From the NCBI RefSeq assembly GCF_027158465.1, contig NZ_JAMKYL010000007.1:9041-73040 (forward strand): a stretch of DNA of 64,000 bases, written 5' to 3'. A program made the translations under genes and the position numbers. Every line of letters starts with the position of its first letter. Positions within the stretch are counted from its first letter, which is position 1. Of the stretch, positions 17,102-24,375 are shown piece after piece. The notes below the pieces were generated by a model. That model was not told the DNA's origin. It was given only the letters and a program-made list of their open reading frames with translations, and searched no databases. Origin of the DNA: Oxalobacter paeniformigenes. GTDB taxonomy: Bacteria > Pseudomonadota > Gammaproteobacteria > Burkholderiales > Burkholderiaceae_D.

Positions 17102-17710
17102 TCAGATTTTTCCCTGGTTCTTGAGGCGGCTGAGTGTTTCTGGAGAGAGGTTGAGATAGGATGCCAGTTCTTTTTTTGGCATGCGGTCGAAAAGATCCGG
17201 ATGTTTTCTCAAAAAACGGTGTACCCGTCCCGGAGCGTCCAGCAGGTGCAGTGAAATGGTGTGCGACATGATACTGCTCATGATGCGCATGACTTCCATT
17301 TCGAAGCGCTGTTTGAGTACCGGATGGGTTTCGATAAAGGCAACCCATTGAGGCATCGCAATACGGGCGATACGAGCTTTTGTCACAGTGATGACACTAA
17401 AGGGTGCAGCCTTGTTGAATTTCCATGATGCATAAGTGGCTTCCATATAGCGTTCGCTGGTGAAGCGCAGGATCATTTCCTTTGCATGCTGGTTTGCCAC
17501 AGAGCGTTTCAGAATGCCATCAAGGACGAAAATGACTTCCAGATCGCGATCTCCCTGATGCGTCAGACAATCACCCTTGGAATGGTCGGAGATGTCAAGA
17601 TGCGGTTCAAGTTCGGCCAGTTCGTTTTGGGAAAGCTCTTTCAGGATGCAATTCTGGGAAAGTTGCACGCGAATAATATTTTTCTCAGGATGATTTGCTA
17701 TTAAGGCCAT
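17102..17710 (-). CDS. Crp/FNR-family transcriptional regulator without an Fe-S cysteine cluster
   Basis: A 202-residue protein with an N-terminal cyclic-nucleotide-like beta-barrel (about residues 15-115, with LTHQGDRDLEVIFVLDG), a long dimer helix and a C-terminal Crp winged helix (about 155-202). The recognition helix LSPETLSRLKNQ keeps Glu191, Ser194 and Arg195, the E-x-x-S-R set that lets FNR read TTGA half-sites. Only two cysteines are present, so it cannot hold an FNR-type 4Fe-4S cluster; its signal is unknown. It lies between the antiporter and the CoA-transferase and is divergent from the latter. FNR-like boxes near both genes make it the obvious local regulator, including of itself; this is inference. 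Confidence 0.87.
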   Translation of the reverse strand: MALIANHPEKNIIRVQLSQNCILKELSQNELAELEPHLDISDHSKGDCLTHQGDRDLEVIFVLDGILKRSVANQHAKEMILRFTSERYMEATYASWKFNKAAPFSVITVTKARIARIAMPQWVAFIETHPVLKQRFEMEVMRIMSSIMSHTISLHLLDAPGRVHRFLRKHPDLFDRMPKKELASYLNLSPETLSRLKNQGKI

Positions 17711-18022
17711 AGAATTTCCGCTTCAGTTTTGACGTAAAGTGACTAAAACGCCCGAAAAATATTGATGAAAGTCAAGAACTCCTGTTTGAATCTGGAAACT
17801 TGACTGTGGTCAAGAATATATCAGGAGTTGAGAAGCTATGATAGCTATTAGCTTAAATATTTGACGGGAAATTTAAGAATACCTGAAAAGTATTGTTTTT
17901 CCGCCAAATATTATAGGTCATTGGGTTTTATTCCCGAGGGGCCGGTTTTGGCAGTAAATGGCTTTTAGGGACAGTTGTAGTTTACAGCGACAATTAACCA
18001 ATCACATTGGAGGAAGAGAAAT
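17711..18022. promoter_or_regulatory. Divergent control region with two FNR-type boxes
   Basis: Box 1 is TTGAT-GAAA-GTCAA (17762-17775) and box 2 is the perfect palindrome TTGAC-TGTG-GTCAA (17800-17813); their centres are 38 bp apart. TATGAT (17837-17842) is a strong -10 match whose centre lies 33 bp from box 2, giving a class II FNR-like promoter towards the CoA-transferase with a leader of about 175 bases. Box 1 is closer to the regulator gene and could serve autoregulation. CCAAT-CAC-ATTGG (5-bp stem) lies just before the CoA-transferase ribosome-binding site. Confidence 0.6.
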
Positions 18023-19297
18023 ATGGGTAGTAAAGCATTATCCGGAGTAAGAATTCTGGACATGACCCACGTACAGGCCGGCCCGACCTCGTCACAGCTG
18101 TTGGCATGGATGGGTGCGGACGTTATCAAATTCGAAAATCCGACCGGTGACATTACGCGTAAACAGCTGCGTCATGATCCGAACAAGGACAGCTTGTACT
18201 TCACCATGCTGAACAGCAACAAACGTTCGATCATTTCCAACATGAAGAGCAAAGCTGGCTGCGAAATTTTCGAAGCACTGCTGAAAAAATGCGACGTTAT
18301 CATGGAAAACTTCGGACCTGGCGTTCTGGCCCGTTTCGGCTACACCTGGGAAAAAATCCATGAAATCAACCCGTCCATCATCTATGCCTCCATCAAGGGC
18401 TTCGGCTCCTCCGGTCCATACAGTGACTACAAGGCATACGAACCGATCGCACAGGCAATGGGCGGCTCCATGTCCACGACCGGTTTCCCGGAAAATCCGC
18501 CGACCATCACGGGTGCACAGATTGGTGACACCGGTACCGGTCTGCATCTGGCCATCGGTATTTGCGCAGCGCTGTACCACAGAACCCATAACGGTGGTAT
18601 CGGCCAGGAAGTCGAAGCAGCAATGCAGGAATCCGTCATGAACCTGTGCCGCGTCAAATTCCGTGACCAGGGCCGTCTGATGGGTGGCAAGGGCGCACTG
18701 CCGGAATACAGTCGTCCGACGCTGGGTCTGACCGCCGTACCACGTGCAGGTAACGACTCCGGTGGTGGTCAGCTGGGTAACTGTATCCCGTGTAAGCCAT
18801 TCGGCGCCAACGACTACGTATACCTGGTTGTTCAGGAAGCCAACTGGCCGATCTTCGCAAGAGCGATCGGTGACGAAGCGCTGGTAACGGACGAACGTTT
18901 CGCAACGCTGGCAGAACGTCGTAAAAACCAGAACGAACTGTGGAAGATGGTAGCGGACTTCGCCAAGAACTACACGAAGACCGAAATGACCGCATACTGC
19001 AATGAAAAGAACATTCCTTGCGGCCCGGTTCTGTCCACCGAAGAACTGATGACGGACGCACACGCAATCCATCGTCAGATGATCGTCAAGGTCGAAGGCC
19101 ATCCGCAGGGTGACTACTACACGGTCGGTATGCCGATCAAGCTGTCGATGGGTAACGTTGACAAGATTCTGCCGGCTCCGATGCTGGGCGAACACACCGA
19201 AGAAGTTCTGAAAGAAGTTTGCGGCTTCTCCGATGAAAAGATCGCCGAACTGAAGGCAGGCGGTGCTTTCGACGTTCCACCGAAGAGAAAGAAATAA
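18023..19297 (+). CDS. Formyl-CoA:oxalate CoA-transferase family protein (Frc paralogue)
   Basis: A 424-residue class III (CaiB/BaiF) CoA-transferase. Residue numbering matches Oxalobacter Frc through the first 170 positions: THVQAGP start, Tyr59, Tyr139 and the catalytic Asp169 (IGDTGTG) are kept, and the glycine loop reads SGGGQ. Trp48 of Frc is Gln48 (TRKQLR), and the Arg38 region is NPTGD. Expected role: move CoA from formyl-CoA or another acyl-CoA to oxalate or a related acid before decarboxylation. The decarboxylase gene is not in the window. GGAGGAAGAG precedes ATG 18023. It is divergent from the Crp/FNR gene and ends at a terminator. Confidence 0.88.
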   Translation: MGSKALSGVRILDMTHVQAGPTSSQLLAWMGADVIKFENPTGDITRKQLRHDPNKDSLYFTMLNSNKRSIISNMKSKAGCEIFEALLKKCDVIMENFGPGVLARFGYTWEKIHEINPSIIYASIKGFGSSGPYSDYKAYEPIAQAMGGSMSTTGFPENPPTITGAQIGDTGTGLHLAIGICAALYHRTHNGGIGQEVEAAMQESVMNLCRVKFRDQGRLMGGKGALPEYSRPTLGLTAVPRAGNDSGGGQLGNCIPCKPFGANDYVYLVVQEANWPIFARAIGDEALVTDERFATLAERRKNQNELWKMVADFAKNYTKTEMTAYCNEKNIPCGPVLSTEELMTDAHAIHRQMIVKVEGHPQGDYYTVGMPIKLSMGNVDKILPAPMLGEHTEEVLKEVCGFSDEKIAELKAGGAFDVPPKRKK

Positions 19298-19342
19298 TGG
19301 TGGGTCATCGATTTAATGAAGTGATTCATTAAGCATGAACAG

Positions 19343-19373
19343 GATGGGTGGCTTGTCCACCCATCTTTTTTTT
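19343..19373 (+). terminator. Intrinsic terminator after the CoA-transferase
   Basis: GATGGGTGG (19343-19351) pairs with CCACCCATC (19357-19365), followed by eight T. An upstream ATG (19335) of the next frame lies next to this stem, so that gene must begin later. Confidence 0.93.
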
Positions 19374-19391
19374 GACTGGGCGGGGTTTTTC

Positions 19392-20324
19392 ATGCGTGTT
19401 GTCATTATTGGGCAAAGAGTTTTCGGACGAGCCGTACTGGAGGCGTTCCTGTCACGAGGCGATGATGTCGTGGCGGTATTTGTTGCGCCTGAAAAGGGGA
19501 AGGTACGTTCCGACGCGTTGAAAACGAGCGCGCTGGAAAGAAAAATACCATTGTTCCAGTTCGAGAATCTGTCGTCGAAAGCCGCACTGGAAACAATGGA
19601 GAGGTTGAAAGCCGATATTGCGGTGATGGCGTATGTCGTTCAATTTGTTCCACAGGAATTTACGCGGATTCCGGTGTATGGAACGATACAGTTCCATCCT
19701 TCTCTGTTGCCACGTTATCGTGGACCAAACGCGGTGAACTGGGCGATTATTTGTGGTGAACAGGAAAGCGGTGTGACGGTTTTCCGTCCCACGGATGAAA
19801 TGGACGAAGGACCGGTGATCCTGCAGAAGGCGGTTTCCATTCATCCGGACGATACCGCAGGCACGTTGTACTATGAACGCTTGTTTCCGGCCGGTGTGCA
19901 GGCACTGCTAGAAGCGGCAGATAATGTCGTTTCCGGAAGTTATGAGGAAAAAGCGCAAGATGTCCGGGCAGGCAGTTATGAAAGCTGGCTGAAGGAATCA
20001 GATGTCCATATCAACTGGGGGAATCATATCAATCAGGTATATAACCTGATTCGCGGTTGTGATCCGACGCCAGGCGCATGGGTGTCGATTGATGGGGAAA
20101 AATGTGTGATTCTGGAATGCCGGAAGGTTTTGCATCATTCGTTTCAGGATGTTCGCGGAAAGGTCGGAACGATTGTCGGTGCGGATGAGAACAGTTTTTC
20201 CGTCGGTGTGCAAGGTGGAGAAATTCGTATTTCGATGGTTCGCACGTCGTCTGGCGATAAAATTCCGGCTGTGGATTTCATGCGCATGAAGGGTTTGACT
20301 GTCGGCATGAAACTGGGATCGTAA
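19392..20324 (+). CDS. Formyltransferase-family protein, 10-formyl-THF hydrolase-domain-like
   Basis: A 310-residue protein resembling Fmt and, more closely, the N-terminal hydrolase domain of 10-formyltetrahydrofolate dehydrogenase (ALDH1L1). It has HPSLLPRYRGPNAVNW, the catalytic-Asp stretch DEMDEGPVILQ and a C-terminal INWGNHINQVYNLIRG...PGAW domain. The Asn of the Fmt N-x-H catalytic motif is Gln (TIQFHPS); dehydrogenase-type members also lack it. It probably acts on 10-formyl-THF, releasing or moving the formyl group; the acceptor is unknown. ATG 19392 was chosen because the earlier frame runs through the CoA-transferase terminator. A true fmt normally sits beside def, which is absent here. 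Confidence 0.72.
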   Translation: MRVVIIGQRVFGRAVLEAFLSRGDDVVAVFVAPEKGKVRSDALKTSALERKIPLFQFENLSSKAALETMERLKADIAVMAYVVQFVPQEFTRIPVYGTIQFHPSLLPRYRGPNAVNWAIICGEQESGVTVFRPTDEMDEGPVILQKAVSIHPDDTAGTLYYERLFPAGVQALLEAADNVVSGSYEEKAQDVRAGSYESWLKESDVHINWGNHINQVYNLIRGCDPTPGAWVSIDGEKCVILECRKVLHHSFQDVRGKVGTIVGADENSFSVGVQGGEIRISMVRTSSGDKIPAVDFMRMKGLTVGMKLGS

Positions 20325-20404
20325 ATTGGCCGAAAGATGATGGTTTTTTCTTCCGGCCGGTATGGATATTTAACAATTTTCCGGATTTCATGTAATATGT
20401 GCCG

Positions 20405-20512
20405 CACATCCGAGGAGCGTTGCAACAAAACAGGCCGGATTTCTTTCTGATAGCGAAAGTATGCCTGATTTTTGCCAGGCTCGGATTTTCATTACAACGG
20501 CGCTCACGTTAC
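20405..20512 (+). promoter_or_regulatory. SAH riboswitch upstream of ahcY
   Basis: The conserved core is visible: CCGAG (20410-20414) pairs with CTCGG (20480-20484), and GAGCG (20415-20419) forms the pseudoknot with CGCTC (20501-20505). The conserved GAGGAGCGTTGCAAC, GCCAGGCTCGG and AACGGCGCTCAC blocks are in order. S-adenosylhomocysteine binding is expected to turn on ahcY. Confidence 0.93.
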
Positions 20513-20545
20513 TTTTTTCTACACATTTCAGGAAAGGAGAGCGTG

Positions 20546-21958
20546 ATGAACGCTGTATCCAGACAAGATCAGGACTTTTATATTGCAGACCCCGAATTGG
20601 CAGCATGGGGTAACAAGGAAATCAGAATCGCGGAAACCGAGATGCCGGGCCTGATGGCGATTCGTGAAGAATATTCTGCCAGCAAGCCGTTGAAAGGCGC
20701 ACGTATCAGTGGCTCGCTGCATATGACGATCCAGACGGCGGTATTGATCCAGACTCTGGAGGCACTGGGTGCACAGGTACGCTGGGCTTCCTGCAACATT
20801 TATTCCACGCAGGATCATGCAGCGGCTGCGATCGCTACCAACGGAACGCCGGTCTTCGCTTTCAAGGGTGAATCACTGGACGATTACTGGGAATTCACAC
20901 ACCGTATCTTTGAATGGCCGGACGGTGGATATTCCAACATGATTCTGGACGATGGTGGGGATGCAACGTTGCTGTTGCACCTGGGTAATCGTGCGGAACA
21001 GGATATTTCCGTACTGGACAAACCGACATCTGACGAAGAAGTTTGCCTTTTCAACGCGATCCGTCGTCATCTGGCTGCCGATCCGAACTGGTATTCGAAG
21101 CGGATTGCGGAAATCAAGGGTGTGACCGAAGAAACGACGACGGGGGTTCATCGCTTGTATCAGATGCACCAGGAAGGTCGGCTCAAGTTCCCGGCGATCA
21201 ATGTGAACGATTCTGTGACGAAATCCAAATTCGACAATCTGTATGGTTGCCGTGAATCGCTGGTCGACGGTGTCAAACGTGCAACCGATGTGATGATCGC
21301 AGGCAAGGTCGCTGTCGTTTGTGGATATGGTGATGTCGGCAAGGGATGTGCACAGGCGCTGCGAGCGTTGTCCGCACAGGTATGGGTGACGGAAATCGAT
21401 CCGATTTGTGCCCTTCAGGCCGCGATGGAAGGTTATCGTGTCGTCACGATGGAATATGCGGCTGCACAGGCGGATATCTTCGTGACCTGTACCGGTAATT
21501 ATCATGTCATTACGCATGAACACATGATCCAGATGAAAGATCAGGCCATCGTCTGCAATATCGGTCACTTCGACAACGAAATCGACGTCGCATCGATGAG
21601 ACAGTATGCATGGGAAAATATCAAACCGCAGGTCGATCATATCATTTTGCCGAATGGCAACCGGATTATCCTGCTGGCAGAAGGCCGACTGGTCAATCTG
21701 GGATGTGCGACCGGTCATCCGTCCTATGTCATGAGTTCTTCATTCGCGAACCAGACGATTGCACAGATCGAACTGTTCACCAATACGAAGGCTTATCCGC
21801 TCGGTGTTTATACGCTGCCGAAACATCTGGATGAAAAGGTGGCACGTCTCCAGCTCAAGAAGCTCAACGTACAACTGACGGAACTGACGGATGAACAGGC
21901 TGCCTATATCGGTGTGAAGAAAGAAGGCCCGTACAAACCGGATCATTACCGGTATTAA
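20546..21958 (+). CDS. ahcY: Adenosylhomocysteinase
   Basis: A 470-residue NAD-dependent enzyme that hydrolyses S-adenosylhomocysteine to homocysteine and adenosine. It has SGSLHMTIQTAVLIQTLEAL near residue 55, the substrate-domain WCSTQ-like region (SCNIYSTQDHAAAA), the NAD-binding VVCGYGDVGKGCAQALR, NIGHFDNEID, and the C-terminal Lys-Tyr tail (GPYKPDHYRY). ATG 20546 has AGGAAAGGAG upstream; a longer open frame reaches back through the riboswitch and is not coding. It is regulated by the SAH riboswitch and forms a methyl-cycle group with metF downstream. Confidence 0.96.
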   Translation: MNAVSRQDQDFYIADPELAAWGNKEIRIAETEMPGLMAIREEYSASKPLKGARISGSLHMTIQTAVLIQTLEALGAQVRWASCNIYSTQDHAAAAIATNGTPVFAFKGESLDDYWEFTHRIFEWPDGGYSNMILDDGGDATLLLHLGNRAEQDISVLDKPTSDEEVCLFNAIRRHLAADPNWYSKRIAEIKGVTEETTTGVHRLYQMHQEGRLKFPAINVNDSVTKSKFDNLYGCRESLVDGVKRATDVMIAGKVAVVCGYGDVGKGCAQALRALSAQVWVTEIDPICALQAAMEGYRVVTMEYAAAQADIFVTCTGNYHVITHEHMIQMKDQAIVCNIGHFDNEIDVASMRQYAWENIKPQVDHIILPNGNRIILLAEGRLVNLGCATGHPSYVMSSSFANQTIAQIELFTNTKAYPLGVYTLPKHLDEKVARLQLKKLNVQLTELTDEQAAYIGVKKEGPYKPDHYRY

Positions 21959-21973
21959 GTCGTTTCGGTGGAA

Positions 21974-22068
21974 GGCACGGGAGTATCCCGTGCCGTTGTC
22001 GGCCGGATGACGGTCCGCTGTCTGCGGACTTTGTATGGATTGATGAAAAAGAGCCGGTTTTCCCGGCT
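21974..22068 (+). repeat. Three consecutive hairpins after ahcY
   Basis: GGCACGGG/CCCGTGCC (21974-21994), GTCCGC/GCGGAC (22013-22029, followed by TTTGT) and AGCCGG/CCGGCT (22052-22068) follow one another in the 124-base gap. None has a proper T tract. They could attenuate transcription or stabilise the ahcY 3' end. Confidence 0.55.
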
Positions 22069-22082
22069 GGAATGGAAAGATC

Positions 22083-22424
22083 ATGCGTATTCTTGTTGTC
22101 TGGCTGATTAATACGGTTGCTTTGCTCGCTCTGCCGTATCTGATGACATCCATCCGGATATCGGGATTCTGGACGGCATTGATCGCCGCGCTGGTGCTGG
22201 GACTGGTCAATGCACTGATCAGACCGATCCTCGTGTTGCTGACGTTGCCGGTCACGGTGTTGACGCTCGGGATTTTCATTCTGGTAATCAACGGATTGCT
22301 GTTCTGGCTGGTTTCCAAAATGGTCGACGGCTTTTATGTCAGCGGTTTTGCGACGGCGATAGGCGGAGCATTGCTCTACAGTATCATTTCGTGGGCCTTG
22401 TCCACCTTGTTACTCAGGAATTAA
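22083..22424 (+). CDS. Small membrane protein, phage holin family 4 / YvlD-like
   Basis: A 113-residue very hydrophobic protein with about four membrane segments, beginning ILVVWLINTVALLALPYLM. The VLGLVNALIRPILVLLTLP and INGLLFWL segments are characteristic of the holin-4 superfamily (PF04020). Despite the name, these chromosomal members are not known lysis proteins; function is unknown. It ends directly at the metF start (TAA then ATG), so it is translated with metF. The ahcY-membrane protein-metF order recurs in betaproteobacteria. Confidence 0.82.
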   Translation: MRILVVWLINTVALLALPYLMTSIRISGFWTALIAALVLGLVNALIRPILVLLTLPVTVLTLGIFILVINGLLFWLVSKMVDGFYVSGFATAIGGALLYSIISWALSTLLLRN

Positions 22425-23282
22425 ATGGCATCACAAAAAAGTTTCAGTATCGAAGTGTTTCCGCCAAAGACACCGGAAGCCATTCGTGAGTTGCGCAATA
22501 CCCGTGCGGAACTGGCAGAGCTCTCGCCGAAGTATTTCTCGATTACATTCGGTGCAGGTGGTTCGACCCAGCAGGGAACGCATGATATCGCGCTGGAAAT
22601 TCAGAATGAAGGCTATGAGGCGGCACCTCATATTACCTGTATCGGTTCGACCCGTGAGAAGGTGCGTGAACGCCTTGATGAATACCGTGCTTGCGGTATC
22701 AGGCATATCGTCGCTTTGCGCGGTGATCTGCCAAGCTCCTATGGTGTGCTGGGAGAGTTTCATTATGCCAGCGAACTGGTGGAATTCATTCGCAAGGAAA
22801 CCGGTGACTGGTTCAGAATCGATGTGGCTGCGTATCCGGAAATGCATCCTCAGGCCAAATCGATGACCGACGATATTCGTCATTTTGTCGAGAAGGTCAA
22901 AGCCGGTTCCGATGTGGCGATTACGCAGTATTTTTACAATCCGTCTGCCTATTTCAGGTTTGTGGACAGTATCCGGGATGCTGGTGTTTCCATTCCGGTG
23001 ATTGCGGGTATTATGCCGATTACCAATTACACGCAGCTGGCCCGATTTTCCGACATGTGCGGTGCGGAAATTCCCCGATGGATCAGGCTGAGACTGGAAA
23101 GTTACGGCAACGATCTGGCATCCATTCGTGCATTCGGGCTGGATGTCGTGACAGAACTGTGCGAACAGCTTCTTGATGGTGGTGCACCGGGATTGCATTT
23201 TTACAGTCTTAACCGTGCCGCAGCGACAAAGGAAATCTGGAAACGGCTTGGACTGCATGAAAAGCAGGGGCAGAGTGTCTAG
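22425..23282 (+). CDS. metF: 5,10-methylenetetrahydrofolate reductase
   Basis: A 285-residue flavoprotein TIM barrel that reduces methylene-THF to methyl-THF for methionine synthesis. It starts FSIEVFPPKTPEA with the catalytic Glu, and continues with FSITFGAGGSTQQGT, HITCIGSTRE, IVALRGDLP (folate-binding Asp), AITQYFYNP and VIAGIMPITNY. It directly abuts the membrane-protein gene and completes the ahcY-metF methyl-cycle operon. Confidence 0.95.
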   Translation: MASQKSFSIEVFPPKTPEAIRELRNTRAELAELSPKYFSITFGAGGSTQQGTHDIALEIQNEGYEAAPHITCIGSTREKVRERLDEYRACGIRHIVALRGDLPSSYGVLGEFHYASELVEFIRKETGDWFRIDVAAYPEMHPQAKSMTDDIRHFVEKVKAGSDVAITQYFYNPSAYFRFVDSIRDAGVSIPVIAGIMPITNYTQLARFSDMCGAEIPRWIRLRLESYGNDLASIRAFGLDVVTELCEQLLDGGAPGLHFYSLNRAAATKEIWKRLGLHEKQGQSV

Positions 23283-23309
23283 CGTTTCGACAAGTTTCTG
23301 TAGGTATGA

Positions 23310-23343
23310 AAAAAGCGGTACCAGTGAGGTACCGCTTTTTCTT
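23310..23343. terminator. Bidirectional terminator between metF and nusB
   Basis: AAAAAGCGGTACC (23310-23322) pairs perfectly with GGTACCGCTTTTT (23328-23340) around AGTGA. Confidence 0.94.
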
Positions 23344-23357
23344 TTCGGGAAAACCGT

Positions 23358-23828
23358 TCAACGGTTGCGATCGGCCTCGACCTCGGCCGGACGCAGCCGT
23401 GCGGCGATCTTGTCCAGAACACCATTGACGAATTTGTGACCATCGATACCGCCGAATGATTTGGTCAGTTCGACTGCTTCGTTGATGACGACACGGTAAG
23501 GAATTTCGACATGATTGGTCAGTTCATAGGCACCTATGAGCAGAATCGCGTGTTCTACCGGTGACAATTCATTCAGGGAGCGGTCGATATGCGGTGTAAT
23601 GGCCGCACGCAGGGCTTCCGCCTGATGGATGACGCCAGAGACCAGCGCGACGAAATGTCCGGTATCGGCTTTGTCGAATCCGTGTGCCTGACGGATATGC
23701 TCGATGATGGCGGGTGCCGTGTCCCGGTTGAGCAACCATTCATAGAGTCCCTGCAACGCGAATTCACGCGAGCGATGTCTGGGTGAACGGATTTTGGATG
23801 GATTGGCATGTACGGATTTTGTTTTCAT
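23358..23828 (-). CDS. nusB: Transcription antitermination factor NusB
   Basis: A 156-residue all-helical RNA-binding protein that with NusE binds boxA RNA for rRNA antitermination. It has the signature RHRSREFALQGLYEW, the SPVEHAILLIGAYEL helix and INEAVELTKSFGG...FVNGVLDKIA. ATG 23828 gives a normal length. An in-frame ATG at 23897 would add 23 residues and overlap ribH by 32 bases; neither start has a clear ribosome-binding site. It is last of the minus-strand ribB-ribH-nusB operon. Confidence 0.92.
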   Translation of the reverse strand: MKTKSVHANPSKIRSPRHRSREFALQGLYEWLLNRDTAPAIIEHIRQAHGFDKADTGHFVALVSGVIHQAEALRAAITPHIDRSLNELSPVEHAILLIGAYELTNHVEIPYRVVINEAVELTKSFGGIDGHKFVNGVLDKIAARLRPAEVEADRNR

Positions 23829-23865
23829 GGCATCGTGTGCGGAAAGTAAGTCGGACAAGGCTGGT

Positions 23866-24351
23866 TCATTCGTCTTCGGAAGCGGGTTCCATTTCATCTA
23901 TGGCCAGTACCAGATTGGCCATTTCGACGGCGACACGTGCGGCTTCGGTCCCTTTTTCGACCATGCGTGCTTCGGCCTGTTCGTCTGTATAAGTCGTCAG
24001 AACGGCGTTGGCGATCGGCATGTCGAAATCAAGTGCGACACGTGAAATGCCGGCTGCCGATTCGTTGGAAACCAGTTCGAAATGGTAGGTTTCTCCCTTG
24101 ATGACGGCACCAACGGCAATCAGCGCATCGAATTGCTGCGATTCAGCCATTTTTTGCAGGGCGACGGGAATTTCCAGCGCGCCGGGTACTGTGGCGACAA
24201 GAATATCTTCATCGGCGACACCGAGCCGTTTCAGTTCGCCCAGACAGGCGTTGAGGAGTCCGCGGCAGACTTCCTCGTTGAAACGGGACTGCACGATTCC
24301 GATACGGAGATCTTGTCCCTGAAGATCCACTTCAAATGTATTGATACTCAT
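23866..24351 (-). CDS. ribH: 6,7-dimethyl-8-ribityllumazine synthase
   Basis: A 161-residue enzyme of the penultimate riboflavin step, joining the pyrimidine diamine to dihydroxybutanone phosphate. It shows IGIVQSRFNEEV, VPGALEIPVALQKMAES, LIAVGAVIKGETYHFE with the catalytic His, and IANAVLTTYTDEQAEAR (canonical ...GVLTTENEEQA). It lies 24 bases after ribB and just before nusB on the same strand. Confidence 0.95.
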   Translation of the reverse strand: MSINTFEVDLQGQDLRIGIVQSRFNEEVCRGLLNACLGELKRLGVADEDILVATVPGALEIPVALQKMAESQQFDALIAVGAVIKGETYHFELVSNESAAGISRVALDFDMPIANAVLTTYTDEQAEARMVEKGTEAARVAVEMANLVLAIDEMEPASEDE

Positions 24352-24375
24352 AACCCTTCTCCCAGATGGCAGTGA

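Noticed and set aside
17729..17742. Possible third FNR-like box (TTGAC-GTAA-AGTGA) near the regulator start
   Set aside because: The right half-site does not match; probably chance.
19392..20324. Calling this gene fmt (methionyl-tRNA formyltransferase)
   Set aside because: The catalytic Asn is Gln, the C-terminal part matches the formyl-THF dehydrogenase hydrolase domain better, and def is not adjacent.
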